From Brevirhabdus pacifica (GTDB lineage: Bacteria > Pseudomonadota > Alphaproteobacteria > Rhodobacterales > Rhodobacteraceae), in contig NZ_PGFI01000014.1 of NCBI RefSeq assembly GCF_002797755.1, forward strand, positions 1-64,000: DNA of 64,000 nucleotides, in the 5' to 3' direction. The notes under the pieces were generated by a model. The model worked only from the letters and a program-made list of their open reading frames with translations. It was not told the DNA's origin and ran no database searches. A program made the position numbers and the translations under genes. Shown here piece by piece: positions 9,827 through 30,497 of the stretch. Position 1 is the stretch's first letter. Each line of letters begins with the position of its first letter.

Positions 9827-11263
9827 TCAGCCGGCGGCGGATGCCGGCGACAGCTCGTCGAAGGTGGGCCGCAGGGGCACGCTGAGCACATGGCTGGTGC
9901 CGTTGGCACCGCTTTCGCGTTCCAGCGTCGCGTCGATCTGGCGGCAGAAGGCGCTGGTCAGCTTCTGGCCCAGCCCCGAATCGACCCGCGCATCGGCGTC
10001 GATGCCGACCCCGTTGTCCCAGACCGTCAGTTTCAGCACCTCTTGCGCCAGTTCCATCCGCAGGCCCAGCACGCCGTTTTCCCGATCGGTGAAGGCGTAT
10101 TTGAAGCTGTTGGTCGCAAGCTCGTTGATGATGAGGCCCAAGGGCACGGCCAGCCGGGTCGAGAGCGGGACGCTGACGCCGGTGACATCGAGCTCAAGTT
10201 TCAGGCCCCGGCGCTGGTTGGCGGCGACGACCCCCTCGAGCAGGGCGCTGAGGTATTTCTCGCCATCGACCGTGTCGATCGAACCCGCGTGCGACAGGTT
10301 GCGGTAAAGGGCGGCGACGGCGCCAATGCGCGCGCGCATCCGGTCGAAGGCCGCGCGGCATTCCACATCCGTCAGGTTGCGCGCCTCCAGCGCGATGACC
10401 GAGCCGATCATGCTGAGCGAGTTCATCACCCGGTGGTTCAACTCGACCAGCAGCCGGTTGGCCTGGGCCAGGGCGGCCTCGCGCTCGGCCTCGAGCTGGC
10501 GGCGGTCGGTCAGATCCTCAAGGGCCAGAAGGATGGTGCGGGAGTTGTTGCCCTCGCGGAAGATCTTGCACGCGTTGAGGCTCATCACCCGTTGGCCGAT
10601 GGATTCGAAATCATGGGTGATCTCGTAATTCTCGACCGTGATGTTGTCCGGGATCACGTTGGTCAGAAGCTCCACCAGCGCGGGGATGTTCCACTGTCCG
10701 TTGCCCAGCTCGACCAGCGGCAGGCCGATCGTCTGGTGCTCCTCGACGCGGAACTTCTGGTAGAAGGAGCGGCTGGCGGTTTTCACGACCAGGTTCTCGT
10801 CCAGGACCAGGAAGGGTTCGCGCAGGGTGTCGATCACGCCCTTGGAAACCCGCCGCTGGCGGTCCAGCGCGTGTTCCAGGTCAGTCTCCACGGTGACATC
10901 CTCGAAGGCCACCAGAAGCTGGGGGGCGCCGCCGTCCACAGGGCGGGTCATCCGCGCGTTGAGGCGCATCACCCGGCGCCCGATCACGGGAAATTGCGCA
11001 TCGATCAGGTAGCCCTTGAGGGGCGGACCGCCGGCCTTCACCGCCTCGAGGGCCGAAGTCAGTCCGGCACGTGCCCATTGGCCCGACCCCAGCTCTGCCA
11101 GGGGGCGGTTCAGGGTGGCGTCCCGATCGACACCGAAGGTTTCCAGGAAGGTATCGTTCACGAAGATGACCTCCAGCCTGTCATTCAGCACCAGCAGGCT
11201 TTCGTTCAGGCTGGCAACGATTTCGGCGGGATCAATCTTACGCAGCATCTCGATTTGGTCCAT
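9827..11263 (-). CDS. Two-PAS-domain HisKA_2 sensor histidine kinase
   Basis: 478 residues from the ATG at 11263, which has GGAG just upstream; an in-frame ATG at 11308 would add 15 residues. Two PAS domains (about 15-125 and 140-255) are followed by the phosphoacceptor helix with ELNHRVMNSL, His277, and an HATPase domain with the N-box NELATNSFKYAF and G-box WDNGVGID. This is the HisKA_2/HWE-like class common in alphaproteobacteria for light, redox or general stress sensing. There is no membrane segment, so it is soluble. No response regulator gene is nearby, making it an orphan kinase here. No flavin-binding Cys motif (NCRFLQ) is seen. Confidence 0.85.
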   Translation of the reverse strand: MDQIEMLRKIDPAEIVASLNESLLVLNDRLEVIFVNDTFLETFGVDRDATLNRPLAELGSGQWARAGLTSALEAVKAGGPPLKGYLIDAQFPVIGRRVMRLNARMTRPVDGGAPQLLVAFEDVTVETDLEHALDRQRRVSKGVIDTLREPFLVLDENLVVKTASRSFYQKFRVEEHQTIGLPLVELGNGQWNIPALVELLTNVIPDNITVENYEITHDFESIGQRVMSLNACKIFREGNNSRTILLALEDLTDRRQLEAEREAALAQANRLLVELNHRVMNSLSMIGSVIALEARNLTDVECRAAFDRMRARIGAVAALYRNLSHAGSIDTVDGEKYLSALLEGVVAANQRRGLKLELDVTGVSVPLSTRLAVPLGLIINELATNSFKYAFTDRENGVLGLRMELAQEVLKLTVWDNGVGIDADARVDSGLGQKLTSAFCRQIDATLERESGANGTSHVLSVPLRPTFDELSPASAAG

Positions 11264-11300
11264 GGGTCTCCATAGCCCGAGGGAAACCATCCGGTCCGGG

Positions 11301-11316
11301 CTGTCCATGTGGACAG
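11301..11316. promoter_or_regulatory. Inverted repeat upstream of the histidine kinase
   Basis: CTGTCC-ATGT-GGACAG is a perfect 6-bp inverted repeat located 38-53 bases before the kinase start at 11263. The position fits an operator or a promoter-proximal site; it could also be chance. Confidence 0.25.
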
Positions 11317-11364
11317 AGTGACGGACAATATCAGCCTGCGCAACCTAGATCGGCGGGACGCGCG

Positions 11365-12219
11365 TCACTCCGCCGGTGGGGGCGCGGGCGTGAACTGCCA
11401 GGCGATCCGCTTGTCTGGATTGGCCTCCAGCGCCCGGATCATCATGTCGAACCGGTCGTCCAGGCCGCGCCCCGCGTGCCGCGCGCGCGCGGCATCTAGA
11501 AGGTCGAATATCTCGGCGTCGGTCAGCAGGCCGATCTCGGCCCGCTCCAGCGCCTCCTCGTCGACCTGCCGGGTGCAGAGATAGACCATGCTGTCGTCGG
11601 GGCAGTGGCCGACGGGGGCGAAGTGGTCGGCCAGAAGCTCCATCTGCGCGGCAATCCAGGGCTGCGAGCAATGCAGGTAGTCCTGCTGCACCAGGACCGA
11701 TTGGCCGGGCACCATCGCGGGCAGGAACATCCGCGCCATCGCGTCGGTCTTCAGCGCCACCTTCGAGGCATCCAGCGTCAGAACCTCGATCGGGGAGCCG
11801 TCCCAGGTCTGGTCGGTGATCTCGCCATGGTGGAAGGTGACGCGGCCGGCCCAGGGTTTCAGCAGTTCCTTGGCCAGAGGCAGGATGTCCTCGCCCTCGA
11901 AAGGGTCAATCCCGGCGGCGTAGAGCATCCGGCGCTTCAGCGCCTCGCTGGAGGTGAAGCGGTCGAAGGCGTGGATGCGGGTCGGAAGGTTGGCGGTGAT
12001 GTGCCCCTCGGCCAGGCAGGCGGTGGATCCGCCGACATAGGAGCCGACATCGACGAATTCCCCGACCCCCCGGGCCCAGACCGCCCCCAGCCAATAATAA
12101 AGCAGCTGTTCGTGGCGGCTCAGCATGGTGGGCACGCGGCGGGCGCTGCCCAGCGAATAATAGGGAATGTCCAGCCAGGGGCGCCCCTGCAGTTCCTTCA
12201 GTCGGTCACTCACGTCCAT
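11365..12219 (-). CDS. Class I methyltransferase-fold protein
   Basis: 284 residues. The segment FVDVGSYVGGST at about 56-66 matches the glycine-rich SAM-binding loop of class I methyltransferases, and IEVLTLDASK later resembles the motif after strand 4. The enzyme could act on a small molecule or a sugar; nothing in the sequence names the substrate. AAGGA precedes the ATG at 12219. It lies upstream of the kinase gene on the same strand with a 101-base gap. It points away from tRNA-Trp. Confidence 0.6.
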   Translation of the reverse strand: MDVSDRLKELQGRPWLDIPYYSLGSARRVPTMLSRHEQLLYYWLGAVWARGVGEFVDVGSYVGGSTACLAEGHITANLPTRIHAFDRFTSSEALKRRMLYAAGIDPFEGEDILPLAKELLKPWAGRVTFHHGEITDQTWDGSPIEVLTLDASKVALKTDAMARMFLPAMVPGQSVLVQQDYLHCSQPWIAAQMELLADHFAPVGHCPDDSMVYLCTRQVDEEALERAEIGLLTDAEIFDLLDAARARHAGRGLDDRFDMMIRALEANPDKRIAWQFTPAPPPAE

Positions 12220-12290
12220 GTCCTTGTCGCCCCTTCACGGGGGTAGCAAACCTGGCCGCGCGAAACCAGCCGGAGGGATGAAAAGGCCAC

Positions 12291-12319
12291 TTGATTTCAT
12301 CCCCGCCCTGCCATAGGAC
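12291..12319 (+). promoter_or_regulatory. Weak candidate promoter for tRNA-Trp
   Basis: TTGATT at 12291-12296 with TAGGAC 17 bases later, ending 12 bases before the tRNA. The -35 box is reasonable; the -10 box is poor. Confidence 0.25.
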
Positions 12320-12331
12320 GACCCCCGGCCT

Positions 12332-12407
12332 AGGGGTGTAGCTCAGTTGGTAGAGCATCGGTCTCCAAAACCGAGGGTCGTGGGTTCGAGTCCCTCCGCC
12401 CCTGCCA
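12332..12407 (+). tRNA. trnW: tRNA-Trp (CCA anticodon)
   Basis: 76 bases including an encoded 3' CCA. The acceptor stem AGGGGTG pairs with CGCCCCT (one G-U pair). The D-arm holds AGCTCAGTTGGTAGAGC and the T-arm GTGGGTTCGAGTCCC. The anticodon loop 12363-12369 reads CTCCAAA, giving anticodon CCA, which decodes UGG. It lies just before secE-nusG, an arrangement widespread in bacteria. Confidence 0.97.
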
Positions 12408-12543
12408 GGCCGGCACCGGATCGCCCGCAATCGCTGGCCGCTTCCGGGGGGACGCCCGATCGCGGACGGCCCGACAAGCGGGTTGAACTCGTCCCCTCAT
12501 CCCGATATTGAGCCGCATCGAACCCAAGACGAAGGCGCGCGCA

Positions 12544-12741
12544 ATGGCGATGGCGAACCCACTCAAATTCATGCAGCAGGTCCGGGCCGAGGTCGCGAAG
12601 GTCGTATGGCCGACCCAGCGCGAGGTTCTGCTGACCACGGCGATGGTCTTCGTGATGGCCTCGCTGACGGCCGTGTTCTTCTTTTTCGTGGATTTCATCA
12701 TCCGCAGCGGGCTTCAGGCGGTGCTTGGCTTTTTCGGCTGA
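12544..12741 (+). CDS. secE: Preprotein translocase subunit SecE
   Basis: 65 residues. SecE clamps SecY in the SecYEG channel. The amphipathic motif FMQQVRAEVAKVVWPTQRE (about 8-28) is the conserved SecE signature and is followed by one membrane helix (about 33-58). This is the short single-helix form, unlike the three-helix 127-residue protein of E. coli. The start could be 12544 or 12550; TTG at 12508 is rejected because it lacks a site and adds unconserved residues. nusG follows after 188 bases. Confidence 0.93.
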   Translation: MAMANPLKFMQQVRAEVAKVVWPTQREVLLTTAMVFVMASLTAVFFFFVDFIIRSGLQAVLGFFG

Positions 12742-12929
12742 TCCTGCCTGAGCGATTCCAAGCCCTTGAATTCACGGCCCCGTGGCTGTAATGCGGGCGG
12801 CAATCCCAGATCAGGCGTGCACCGATTCGTGTTGCGCGCCGCTTTTTATTCCGGGAAGGGCGGTTCAACCGTCTGAGATTTCAACGATTTTCCGGCCCTG
12901 CGCCGGTCAGGCCCGAGGTGACGAGACAG

Positions 12930-13463
12930 ATGGCGAAACGGTGGTATTCGGTAAGCGTCCTCTCGAACTTCGAGAAAAAGATCGCCGAGCAGATCCGGCA
13001 TGACGTGGCCGCCGCCGGTCTTGAGGACGAGATCGAGGAAGTGCTGGTCCCCACCGAAGAGGTGATCGAGGTCCGGCGCGGCAAGAAGGTGACCGCCGAG
13101 CGGCGCTTCATGCCCGGCTATGTGCTGGTGCGGATGGAGATGTCGGATCGCGGCTATCACCTGATCAACTCGATCAACCGGGTGACCGGGTTCCTCGGTC
13201 CCCAGGGCAAGCCGATGCCCATGCGCGACGCCGAGGTGAACCAGATCCTCAACCGCGTCGAGGAAGGCCAGGAGGCCCCGCGTCAACTGATCTCCTTCGA
13301 GGTCGGCGAGAAGGTCAAGGTCAACGGCGGACCCTTCGAAGGGTTCGACGGTATGGTCGAGGAAGTGGACGACGACAACCAGCGCCTCAAGGTGTCGGTG
13401 TCGATCTTCGGCCGGGCGACCCCGGTCGAACTGGAATACACGGAAGTCTCGAAAGAGATCTGA
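12930..13463 (+). CDS. nusG: Transcription antitermination/elongation factor NusG
   Basis: 177 residues. The N-terminal NGN domain begins WYSVSVLSNFEKK and binds RNA polymerase; the C-terminal KOW domain (FEVGEKVKVNGGPFEGFDG) contacts S10 or Rho. The start at 12930 matches family N-termini; a GTG at 12918 is an alternative. Length is close to the 181 of E. coli. It sits between secE and rplK as usual. Confidence 0.96.
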   Translation: MAKRWYSVSVLSNFEKKIAEQIRHDVAAAGLEDEIEEVLVPTEEVIEVRRGKKVTAERRFMPGYVLVRMEMSDRGYHLINSINRVTGFLGPQGKPMPMRDAEVNQILNRVEEGQEAPRQLISFEVGEKVKVNGGPFEGFDGMVEEVDDDNQRLKVSVSIFGRATPVELEYTEVSKEI

Positions 13464-13567
13464 CCGTGCCCCGCGTGGGAGGGGAGGTGGACGCGTCCGC
13501 CGATCCGCACCACGCCAACCGAAACCTGCGGGTCGCGACCCGGAGGTGTTGAAAAAGGAGAGGCCAC

Positions 13568-13996
13568 ATGGCCAAGAAAGTAGCTGGTACGATGAAGCTC
13601 CAGGTCCCCGCGGGCCAGGCAAACCCGTCGCCGCCCGTGGGCCCCGCCCTGGGTCAGCGCGGCATCAACATCATGGAATTCTGCAAGGCGTTCAACGCCA
13701 AGACGCAGGAGATGGAGCAGGGTGCCCCCTGTCCGACCGTGATCACCTACTACCAGGACAAGTCCTTCACCATGGACATCAAGACGCCCCCGGCGTCCTA
13801 CCTGCTGAAGAAGGCCGCCAAGCTGAAGTCCGGCGCCAAGACCCCCAGCCGTGAGACCGCCGGTTACGTGACCGTCGCTCAGGTGCGCGAGATCGCCGAG
13901 ACCAAGATGAAGGACCTCAGCGCGAACGACATCGAGGGTGCAATGCAGATCATCCTGGGCTCGGCCCGTTCGATGGGTATCGAGGTGAAAGGTTAA
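13568..13996 (+). CDS. rplK: 50S ribosomal protein L11
   Basis: 142 residues, the same as in E. coli. It forms the GTPase-associated centre with 23S rRNA helices 43/44. The Pro-rich N-terminal segment with PPVGPALG is intact; this region is where thiopeptide-resistance changes arise elsewhere, and it looks wild type. AAAAAGGAGAGG gives a strong ribosome site. A 14-base palindrome at 13529-13542 lies in the leader, the region where L1 represses this operon in other bacteria. rplA follows after four bases. Confidence 0.98.
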   Translation: MAKKVAGTMKLQVPAGQANPSPPVGPALGQRGINIMEFCKAFNAKTQEMEQGAPCPTVITYYQDKSFTMDIKTPPASYLLKKAAKLKSGAKTPSRETAGYVTVAQVREIAETKMKDLSANDIEGAMQIILGSARSMGIEVKG

Positions 13997-14000
13997 GATC

Positions 14001-14699
14001 ATGGCAAAGACCGGAAAACGCACAGCAGCCGCCAAGGCCGCCTTCGCCGACAAGCACGACCTCACCGTCGAGGAGGCGATTGCCCTGATTAAGGACAACT
14101 CCAAGACCAAATTCGACGAGACCGTCGAGATTGCGATGAACCTGGGTGTCGACCCGCGCCACGCCGACCAGATGGTCCGCGGCAAGGTGACCCTGCCCAA
14201 CGGCACCGGCAAGACCGTTCGCGTCGCCGTCTTCGCCCGTGGCGCCAAGGCAGACGAAGCCAAGGAAGCCGGTGCGGACATCGTTGGTGCCGAGGACCTG
14301 ATGGAGACCATCCAGGGCGGCGAGATCAACTTCGAGCGTTGCATCGCCACGCCCGACATGATGCCGATCGTCGGCCGCCTGGGTAAGGTCCTGGGCCCGC
14401 GCAACCTGATGCCGAACCCCAAGGTGGGTACGGTCACCATGGATGTCGCCGAAGCCGTCAAGGCCGCCAAGGGCGGCGAGGTCCAGTTCCGCGCCGAGAA
14501 GGCCGGTGTGGTCCACGCCGGCGTCGGCAAGGCCTCGTTCGAGGTCGACAAGCTGGTCGAGAACGTCCGCGCCTTCGTGGACGCGGTCGCCAAGGCCAAG
14601 CCGACAGGTGCCAAGGGCGCCTACATGAAGAAGGTTTCGCTGAGCTCCACCATGGGGCCTGGCGTGTCGGTGGACATCACGTCCGCAACCGGCAACTGA
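14001..14699 (+). CDS. rplA: 50S ribosomal protein L1
   Basis: 232 residues, like E. coli (234). It forms the mobile L1 stalk that assists release of deacylated tRNA. The signature around [19 protein letters not shown] is present. In other bacteria free L1 binds the rplK leader and represses this pair. It is followed by a 248-base leader before rplJ. Confidence 0.98.
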   Translation: MAKTGKRTAAAKAAFADKHDLTVEEAIALIKDNSKTKFDETVEIAMNLGVDPRHADQMVRGKVTLPNGTGKTVRVAVFARGAKADEAKEAGADIVGAEDLMETIQGGEINFERCIATPDMMPIVGRLGKVLGPRNLMPNPKVGTVTMDVAEAVKAAKGGEVQFRAEKAGVVHAGVGKASFEVDKLVENVRAFVDAVAKAKPTGAKGAYMKKVSLSSTMGPGVSVDITSATGN

Positions 14700-14947
14700 G
14701 AATTCGCCCCCGGCCTCGGCCGGGGATGAATGGCGGGGCCCTTATCGGCCCCGTCCTGTCCGAGACGGAGGGTTGGGCGCAAGTCCGGTAATTCCTTCCT
14801 GAGACGGGGAACGGGACGACGATTTCTCTGGGGATCACTCCTCGGGCGATCTGGTTTTCGGGACCCGGAAGCGGACCCGAATGCCCTGGCCACAACGGTC
14901 CAGGGCGCAACTGAGCCGGGGGGAGACCCCCTAATTGGAGTGAAACT
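14700..14947 (+). promoter_or_regulatory. rplJ (L10) leader region
   Basis: 248 bases with no gene. Two strong hairpins stand at its start: 14708-14725 (8-bp stem, 2-base loop) and 14735-14752 (GGGGCC/GGCCCC with a 6-base loop). Neither has a T-run. Further G+C-rich pairing follows up to the GTG start at 14948. The position matches the L10 leader to which the L10-(L12)4 complex binds to repress translation in other bacteria. I could not confirm the kink-turn by eye. Confidence 0.5.
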
Positions 14948-15466
14948 GTGGATAGAGCCCAGAAAGAAAAATTGGTCGAAGAGCTCGGCCAAATCTTCGA
15001 AAGCTCTGGCGTCGTTGTGGTTGCCCACTACGAAGGTCTCACGGTTGCCGAAATGCAGGATCTGCGGGCGCGTGCGCGCGACGCAGGTGGTGCAGTTCGC
15101 GTTGCCAAGAACAAGCTCGCCAAGATCGCCCTTGATGGAAAGCCCTGCGCAAGCATTGCCGACTATCTGACGGGCATGACCGTTCTGACCTATTCCGAGG
15201 ACCCCGTGGCAGCAGCCAAGGTGGCCGAGGACTTCGCCAAGGAGAACAAAAAGTTCGAAATCCTTGGCGGTGCTATGGGCGAGAACGCTCTGGACCGGGC
15301 CGGTGTCGAGGCCGTGTCGAAAATGCCGTCGCGCGAGGAGCTTATTGCTACCATCGCTGGCATGATCGGTGCGCCTGCTTCGAACATCGCCGGTGCGATT
15401 GGCGCGCCTGCTTCGAACATCGCGAGCATTCTTTCGACAATCGAAGAGCGCGCGGAAGCGGCTTGA
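14948..15466 (+). CDS. rplJ: 50S ribosomal protein L10
   Basis: 172 residues, slightly longer than E. coli (165). It anchors L7/L12 dimers at the stalk base. The start codon is GTG, with TTGGAG upstream. Near the C-terminus an 11-residue unit, [11 protein letters not shown], is followed at once by a second partial copy, lengthening the linker before the L12-binding helix ([11 protein letters not shown]). This doubled unit is the only oddity. rplL follows after 61 bases. Confidence 0.97.
   Translation: MDRAQKEKLVEELGQIFESSGVVVVAHYEGLTVAEMQDLRARARDAGGAVRVAKNKLAKIALDGKPCASIADYLTGMTVLTYSEDPVAAAKVAEDFAKENKKFEILGGAMGENALDRAGVEAVSKMPSREELIATIAGMIGAPASNIAGAIGAPASNIASILSTIEERAEAA
15365..15424 (+). 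repeat. Tandem 33-base repeat inside rplJ
   Basis: The unit at 15365-15397 encodes [11 protein letters not shown]; 15398-15424 encodes IGAPASNIA. The two copies are nearly identical at base level (GGTGCG vs GGCGCG near the front). It stays in frame and extends the hinge of L10. Confidence 0.85.
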
Positions 15467-15527
15467 GACATTCGTGGGGTTGCACGACCCGACGTTGGAA
15501 CACATCTAGAGAAACGGAAACAGTATT

Positions 15528-15908
15528 ATGGCTGATCTGAAGAAACTTGCTGAAGAGATCGTGGGTCTGACCCTTCTCGAAGCACAAGAACTGAAAACCA
15601 TCCTCAAGGACGAGTACGGCATCGAGCCCGCTGCTGGCGGCGCTGTCATGATGGCAGGTCCTGCTGGCGACGCCGGTGGCGACGCAGGCGAGGAACAGAC
15701 CGAGTTTGACGTGATCCTGAAGGCCGCTGGCGCCCAGAAGATCAACGTCATCAAAGAAGTCCGCGCCATCACCGGCCTGGGCCTGAAAGAAGCGAAAGAG
15801 CTGGTTGAAGCCGGTGGAAAAGCCGTCAAGGAAGGCGTTTCCAAGGAAGAAGCCGAAGACATCAAGGGCAAGCTGGAAGCAGCTGGCGCCGAGATCGAGC
15901 TCAAGTAA
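15528..15908 (+). CDS. rplL: 50S ribosomal protein L7/L12
   Basis: 126 residues. The N-terminal dimerisation helices (1-35), an Ala/Gly-rich hinge (36-58) and the factor-binding C-terminal domain with [12 protein letters not shown] are all present. It recruits EF-G, EF-Tu and other GTPases. Present in several copies per ribosome, it needs more expression than rpoB, which matches the hairpins placed between the two genes. Confidence 0.98.
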   Translation: MADLKKLAEEIVGLTLLEAQELKTILKDEYGIEPAAGGAVMMAGPAGDAGGDAGEEQTEFDVILKAAGAQKINVIKEVRAITGLGLKEAKELVEAGGKAVKEGVSKEEAEDIKGKLEAAGAEIELK

Positions 15909-15947
15909 TCCGACGGGGGCCTCGCGCCCCTCGGAACGACACGACAT

Positions 15948-15979
15948 GGCTGGGTCCGAAAGACTTTTCGGGCCCAGCC
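15948..15979 (+). promoter_or_regulatory. Long stem-loop between rplL and rpoB (first)
   Basis: 15948-15961 pairs with 15966-15979 over 14 bp (including one G-U pair) around the 4-base loop GACT. There is no T-run, so it acts more likely as an RNase III target or partial attenuator than as a full terminator. Confidence 0.65.
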
Positions 15980-15987
15980 GAACCTGT

Positions 15988-16021
15988 CTTGGCAAGGGCG
16001 TCCGCGGACGCTTTTGCCAAG
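15988..16021 (+). promoter_or_regulatory. Nested palindrome between rplL and rpoB (second)
   Basis: CTTGGCAA (15988-15995) pairs with TTGCCAAG (16014-16021), and the inside holds the 14-base palindrome GCGTCCGCGGACGC (15998-16011). It starts only 9 bases after the first stem-loop. Confidence 0.65.
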
Positions 16022-16153
16022 GAGTGGTTCAAGGGTCGGGAGGTCGCCGGTGGGACGGTGGCCATGTATTGACCGAACCCCCTGTCTCAACAGGGCGCAT
16101 CGCCGTGGCCCGACGGTGGATGCGCCTGCGAGAAGAAGAAGGTGACGCAGCGC

Positions 16154-20290
<4,137 letters not shown>

Positions 20291-20374
20291 CGGCCGGATG
20301 CGGCTGCCTGTTCCCAAGGGGACGGGCGGCCCGTCCGTGCCGCGCCCCCTCTGCCCCACTTCAAGGATTTGAAT

Positions 20375-24613
<4,239 letters not shown>

Positions 24614-24664
24614 GTCGCAGCTTTCCGGCACCGGCCCTCGCGGCCGGTCGCCCACCAGATCACG

Positions 24665-24694
24665 AAAGGCCCCGCCTCACCGGCGGGGCCTTTT
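24665..24694 (+). terminator. Intrinsic terminator after rpoC
   Basis: A 9-bp G+C core (24668-24676 with 24682-24690), extended by three A-T pairs, loop TCACC, then TTTT. It ends the secE-rpoC transcription region. The following bases to 24914 are G+C-rich without a recognised gene. Confidence 0.9.
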
Positions 24695-24914
24695 GCTTTG
24701 CGGCGCCGGGCCCTCGCCCGGGGTATGGGGCGGGGTGGGGCAAGGGCCAACCGGGGTGGCGGGTGCAAACCCGGGTTCGGGAATGGGGCGGGCCGAGGCC
24801 GCTGGCGCGGTCCCCTCCGGGGTGCTACTGCCCGAGGATGCGGGCCCGCCGCTGCGCCCGCCCAATCGCGCGGCGCCGCGGCCCGGTCCGCCCCCGGAAC
24901 TGCAAGGTCACCCG

Positions 24915-25817
24915 ATGCCGATCCTCAGCGACAACGTCCGCGGCGCCTTCTTCATGGTCATGTCCATGTCGGCCTTCACCCTCAACGATGCCTTCATGAA
25001 GGCTCTGGGCGAGGAGGTGCCGCTGTTCCAGGCAGTGTTCCTGCGCAGCATCGCCGTGGTCGCCTTGCTGGCCTTCCTGTCGTGGCGCAAGGACGGCCTG
25101 CGCCTGCCGTCGGATCCGCGGGACCTCAAGCTTGTCGTGATCCGCAGCGTCGCCGAAGCGGCGGCCGCCTATTTCTTCATTACGGCCCTTTTCAACATGC
25201 CGATCGCCAACGTGACCGCGATCCTGCAATCGCTGCCCCTGACCATCACCCTGACGGCGGCGGTCCTGTTCCGCGAGCCATTGGGCTGGCGCCGGCTGAC
25301 GGCGATCTTCATCGGGTTCTGCGGGGTGTTGCTGATCGTCCAGCCGGGGGGCGACGGGTTCAGCATCTATTCCCTCTACGTGCTGGGCGCGGTGGCCTGT
25401 GTCACCGTGCGCGACCTGGCAACCCGGCGGCTCTCGCGGGCCATACCCTCGATGTCCGTCGCCCTGGCGGCGGCGGTGGCGGTCCTGGTCTTCTCGGGTG
25501 TGGCGTCGATCTTCGTCGACTGGGTGCCGCTGCGCGGAGACCGGGGCCTGCAGCTGGGGGGCGCGGTGCTGTTCGTGGTGGCGGCCTACCTGACCAGCGT
25601 CATGGCCATGCGGGTGGGGGAGGTGGCCTTTGTCGCCCCCTTCCGCTACACCGGCCTTCTTGTCGCGATCCTGCTGGGCGTGCTCTTTTTCGGCGAGACG
25701 CCGGGGCCGCTTGTCCTGACCGGCAGCGCCCTGATCGCGGCGACCGGCATCTTCACCCTGTGGCGCGAGCGCCGCTTCGCCCGCCGCCGCATGCCGGTGA
25801 TGCAGCGCCTGCGCTGA
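24915..25817 (+). CDS. EamA-family (DMT) transporter
   Basis: 300 residues with ten predicted membrane helices in two EamA repeats (about 8-135 and 150-290). The first repeat shows FLRSIAVV and [23 protein letters not shown]-type sequence, the second [23 protein letters not shown], both typical of drug/metabolite exporters. Substrate cannot be told. AAGG lies at a proper distance before the ATG at 24915. The gene sits between rpoC and rpsL, which are neighbours in many bacteria, so it looks inserted between the two operons. Confidence 0.85.
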   Translation: MPILSDNVRGAFFMVMSMSAFTLNDAFMKALGEEVPLFQAVFLRSIAVVALLAFLSWRKDGLRLPSDPRDLKLVVIRSVAEAAAAYFFITALFNMPIANVTAILQSLPLTITLTAAVLFREPLGWRRLTAIFIGFCGVLLIVQPGGDGFSIYSLYVLGAVACVTVRDLATRRLSRAIPSMSVALAAAVAVLVFSGVASIFVDWVPLRGDRGLQLGGAVLFVVAAYLTSVMAMRVGEVAFVAPFRYTGLLVAILLGVLFFGETPGPLVLTGSALIAATGIFTLWRERRFARRRMPVMQRLR

Positions 25818-25889
25818 GTGCCGGGGGGCCGATCCGGGCAGGCTTGTGCCGCTGGTGACTGCCGTGGGAACAAGCCCGTCCCGCGGCTG

Positions 25890-25918
25890 TTGACACCCCC
25901 CGCGACTCCCCCTATGAA
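25890..25918 (+). promoter_or_regulatory. Promoter of the str operon
   Basis: TTGACA (25890-25895), 17 bases, TATGAA (25913-25918): the best sigma-70-type promoter in the window. It leaves a leader of about 225 bases before rpsL. Confidence 0.78.
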
Positions 25919-26152
25919 ACGCCCACTCAGGCGTGGGGTGAAAACCCCCTGCTGCGTCTGCGAAGTCAAAACTTGAGCGGTCACGATCCGGTCTGAATGC
26001 CCGATCCTCTGGAATTCCACCGCGTCGTCCCCGCATGCGAGGGGGCGAATGCGGTGTTTGCGTTTTTCGGACGCGAGAGACGCAATTGACGTAACTGGGG
26101 TGCGCGCGCCCCGCCGAACTGAAATGTGTTGCAACACGGGGAACGATACCCA
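25919..26152 (+). other. Leader of the str operon
   Basis: No gene seen. It starts with small inverted repeats (CCCAC/GTGGG, then GGGGT-gaaa-ACCCC around 25935-25949). The rest shows no clear structure by eye. In E. coli S7 binds between rpsL and rpsG rather than here, so any control in this leader would be different. Confidence 0.4.
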
Positions 26153-26524
26153 ATGCCAACGATCCAACAGCTGATCCGCAAGCCGCGGCAGCCCAAAGTC
26201 AAACGCTCGAAGTCGCTGCACCTGGAGGGTTGCCCCCAGAAGCGCGGCGTCTGCACGCGAGTCTACACGACCACACCGAAGAAGCCGAACTCGGCCATGC
26301 GGAAGGTTGCCAAGGTGCGCCTGACCAATGGCTTCGAGGTCATCAGCTACATTCCCGGTGAATCCCACAACCTTCAGGAGCACTCTGTGGTCCTGATCCG
26401 CGGCGGCCGGGTCAAAGACCTTCCGGGTGTCCGTTACCACATCCTGCGCGGTGTTCTGGATACCCAGGGCGTCAAAGACCGTAAGCAACGCCGTTCGAAA
26501 TACGGCGCCAAGCGTCCGAAGTAA
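26153..26524 (+). CDS. rpsL: 30S ribosomal protein S12
   Basis: 123 residues. It lies at the decoding centre. [10 protein letters not shown] and [12 protein letters not shown] carry lysines at the sites where streptomycin-resistance changes arise, so it is the sensitive form. Start at 26153 ([10 protein letters not shown]) is universal for the family; an ATG 27 bases upstream is rejected. rpsG follows after 12 bases. Confidence 0.98.
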   Translation: MPTIQQLIRKPRQPKVKRSKSLHLEGCPQKRGVCTRVYTTTPKKPNSAMRKVAKVRLTNGFEVISYIPGESHNLQEHSVVLIRGGRVKDLPGVRYHILRGVLDTQGVKDRKQRRSKYGAKRPK

Positions 26525-27007
<483 letters not shown>

Positions 27008-27031
27008 CTCTGGTTTAGAGGCACGACCGAA

Positions 27032-29149
<2,118 letters not shown>

Positions 29150-29154
29150 CCGAG

Positions 29155-29218
29155 CGGTGCGCGCATTGGCGCGCACCCTACTAACCAACCCCTGTAGGGT
29201 GCGCGCCCCTGCGCACCG
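29155..29218 (+). repeat. Long inverted repeat between fusA and tuf
   Basis: An outer 8-bp stem (29155-29162 with 29211-29218) and an inner 14-bp stem (29168-29181 with 29194-29207) are separated by a small internal loop; the apical loop is TAACCAACCCCT. Stem sequence is built of GGTGCGC and GTAGGGTGCGC-like units. No T-run follows. It resembles dispersed palindromic repeats of proteobacterial genomes and could also be an RNA processing site that sets fusA and tuf messages apart. Confidence 0.75.
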
Positions 29219-29242
29219 CCCGAGGAAATCAAGGAGGCCACG

Positions 29243-30418
<1,176 letters not shown>

Positions 30419-30465
30419 TCCGCGCGGTCGCCTCGATACGGGGTGGCACGGTGATAAAGACAATA

Positions 30466-30497
30466 GGGCCGGTCCTTCAGGGGACCGGCCCTTTTCG
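30466..30497 (+). terminator. Intrinsic terminator of str-operon tuf
   Basis: Same 10-bp stem and TTCAGG loop as the terminator of the first tuf copy, here 30466-30475 with 30482-30491, followed by TTTTCGTTT. Ends the str operon. Confidence 0.9.

Noticed and set aside
9761-11275. 504-codon plus-strand frame opposite the histidine kinase
   Set aside because: The minus-strand frame has clear PAS, HisKA_2 and HATPase motifs; the plus frame is its shadow.
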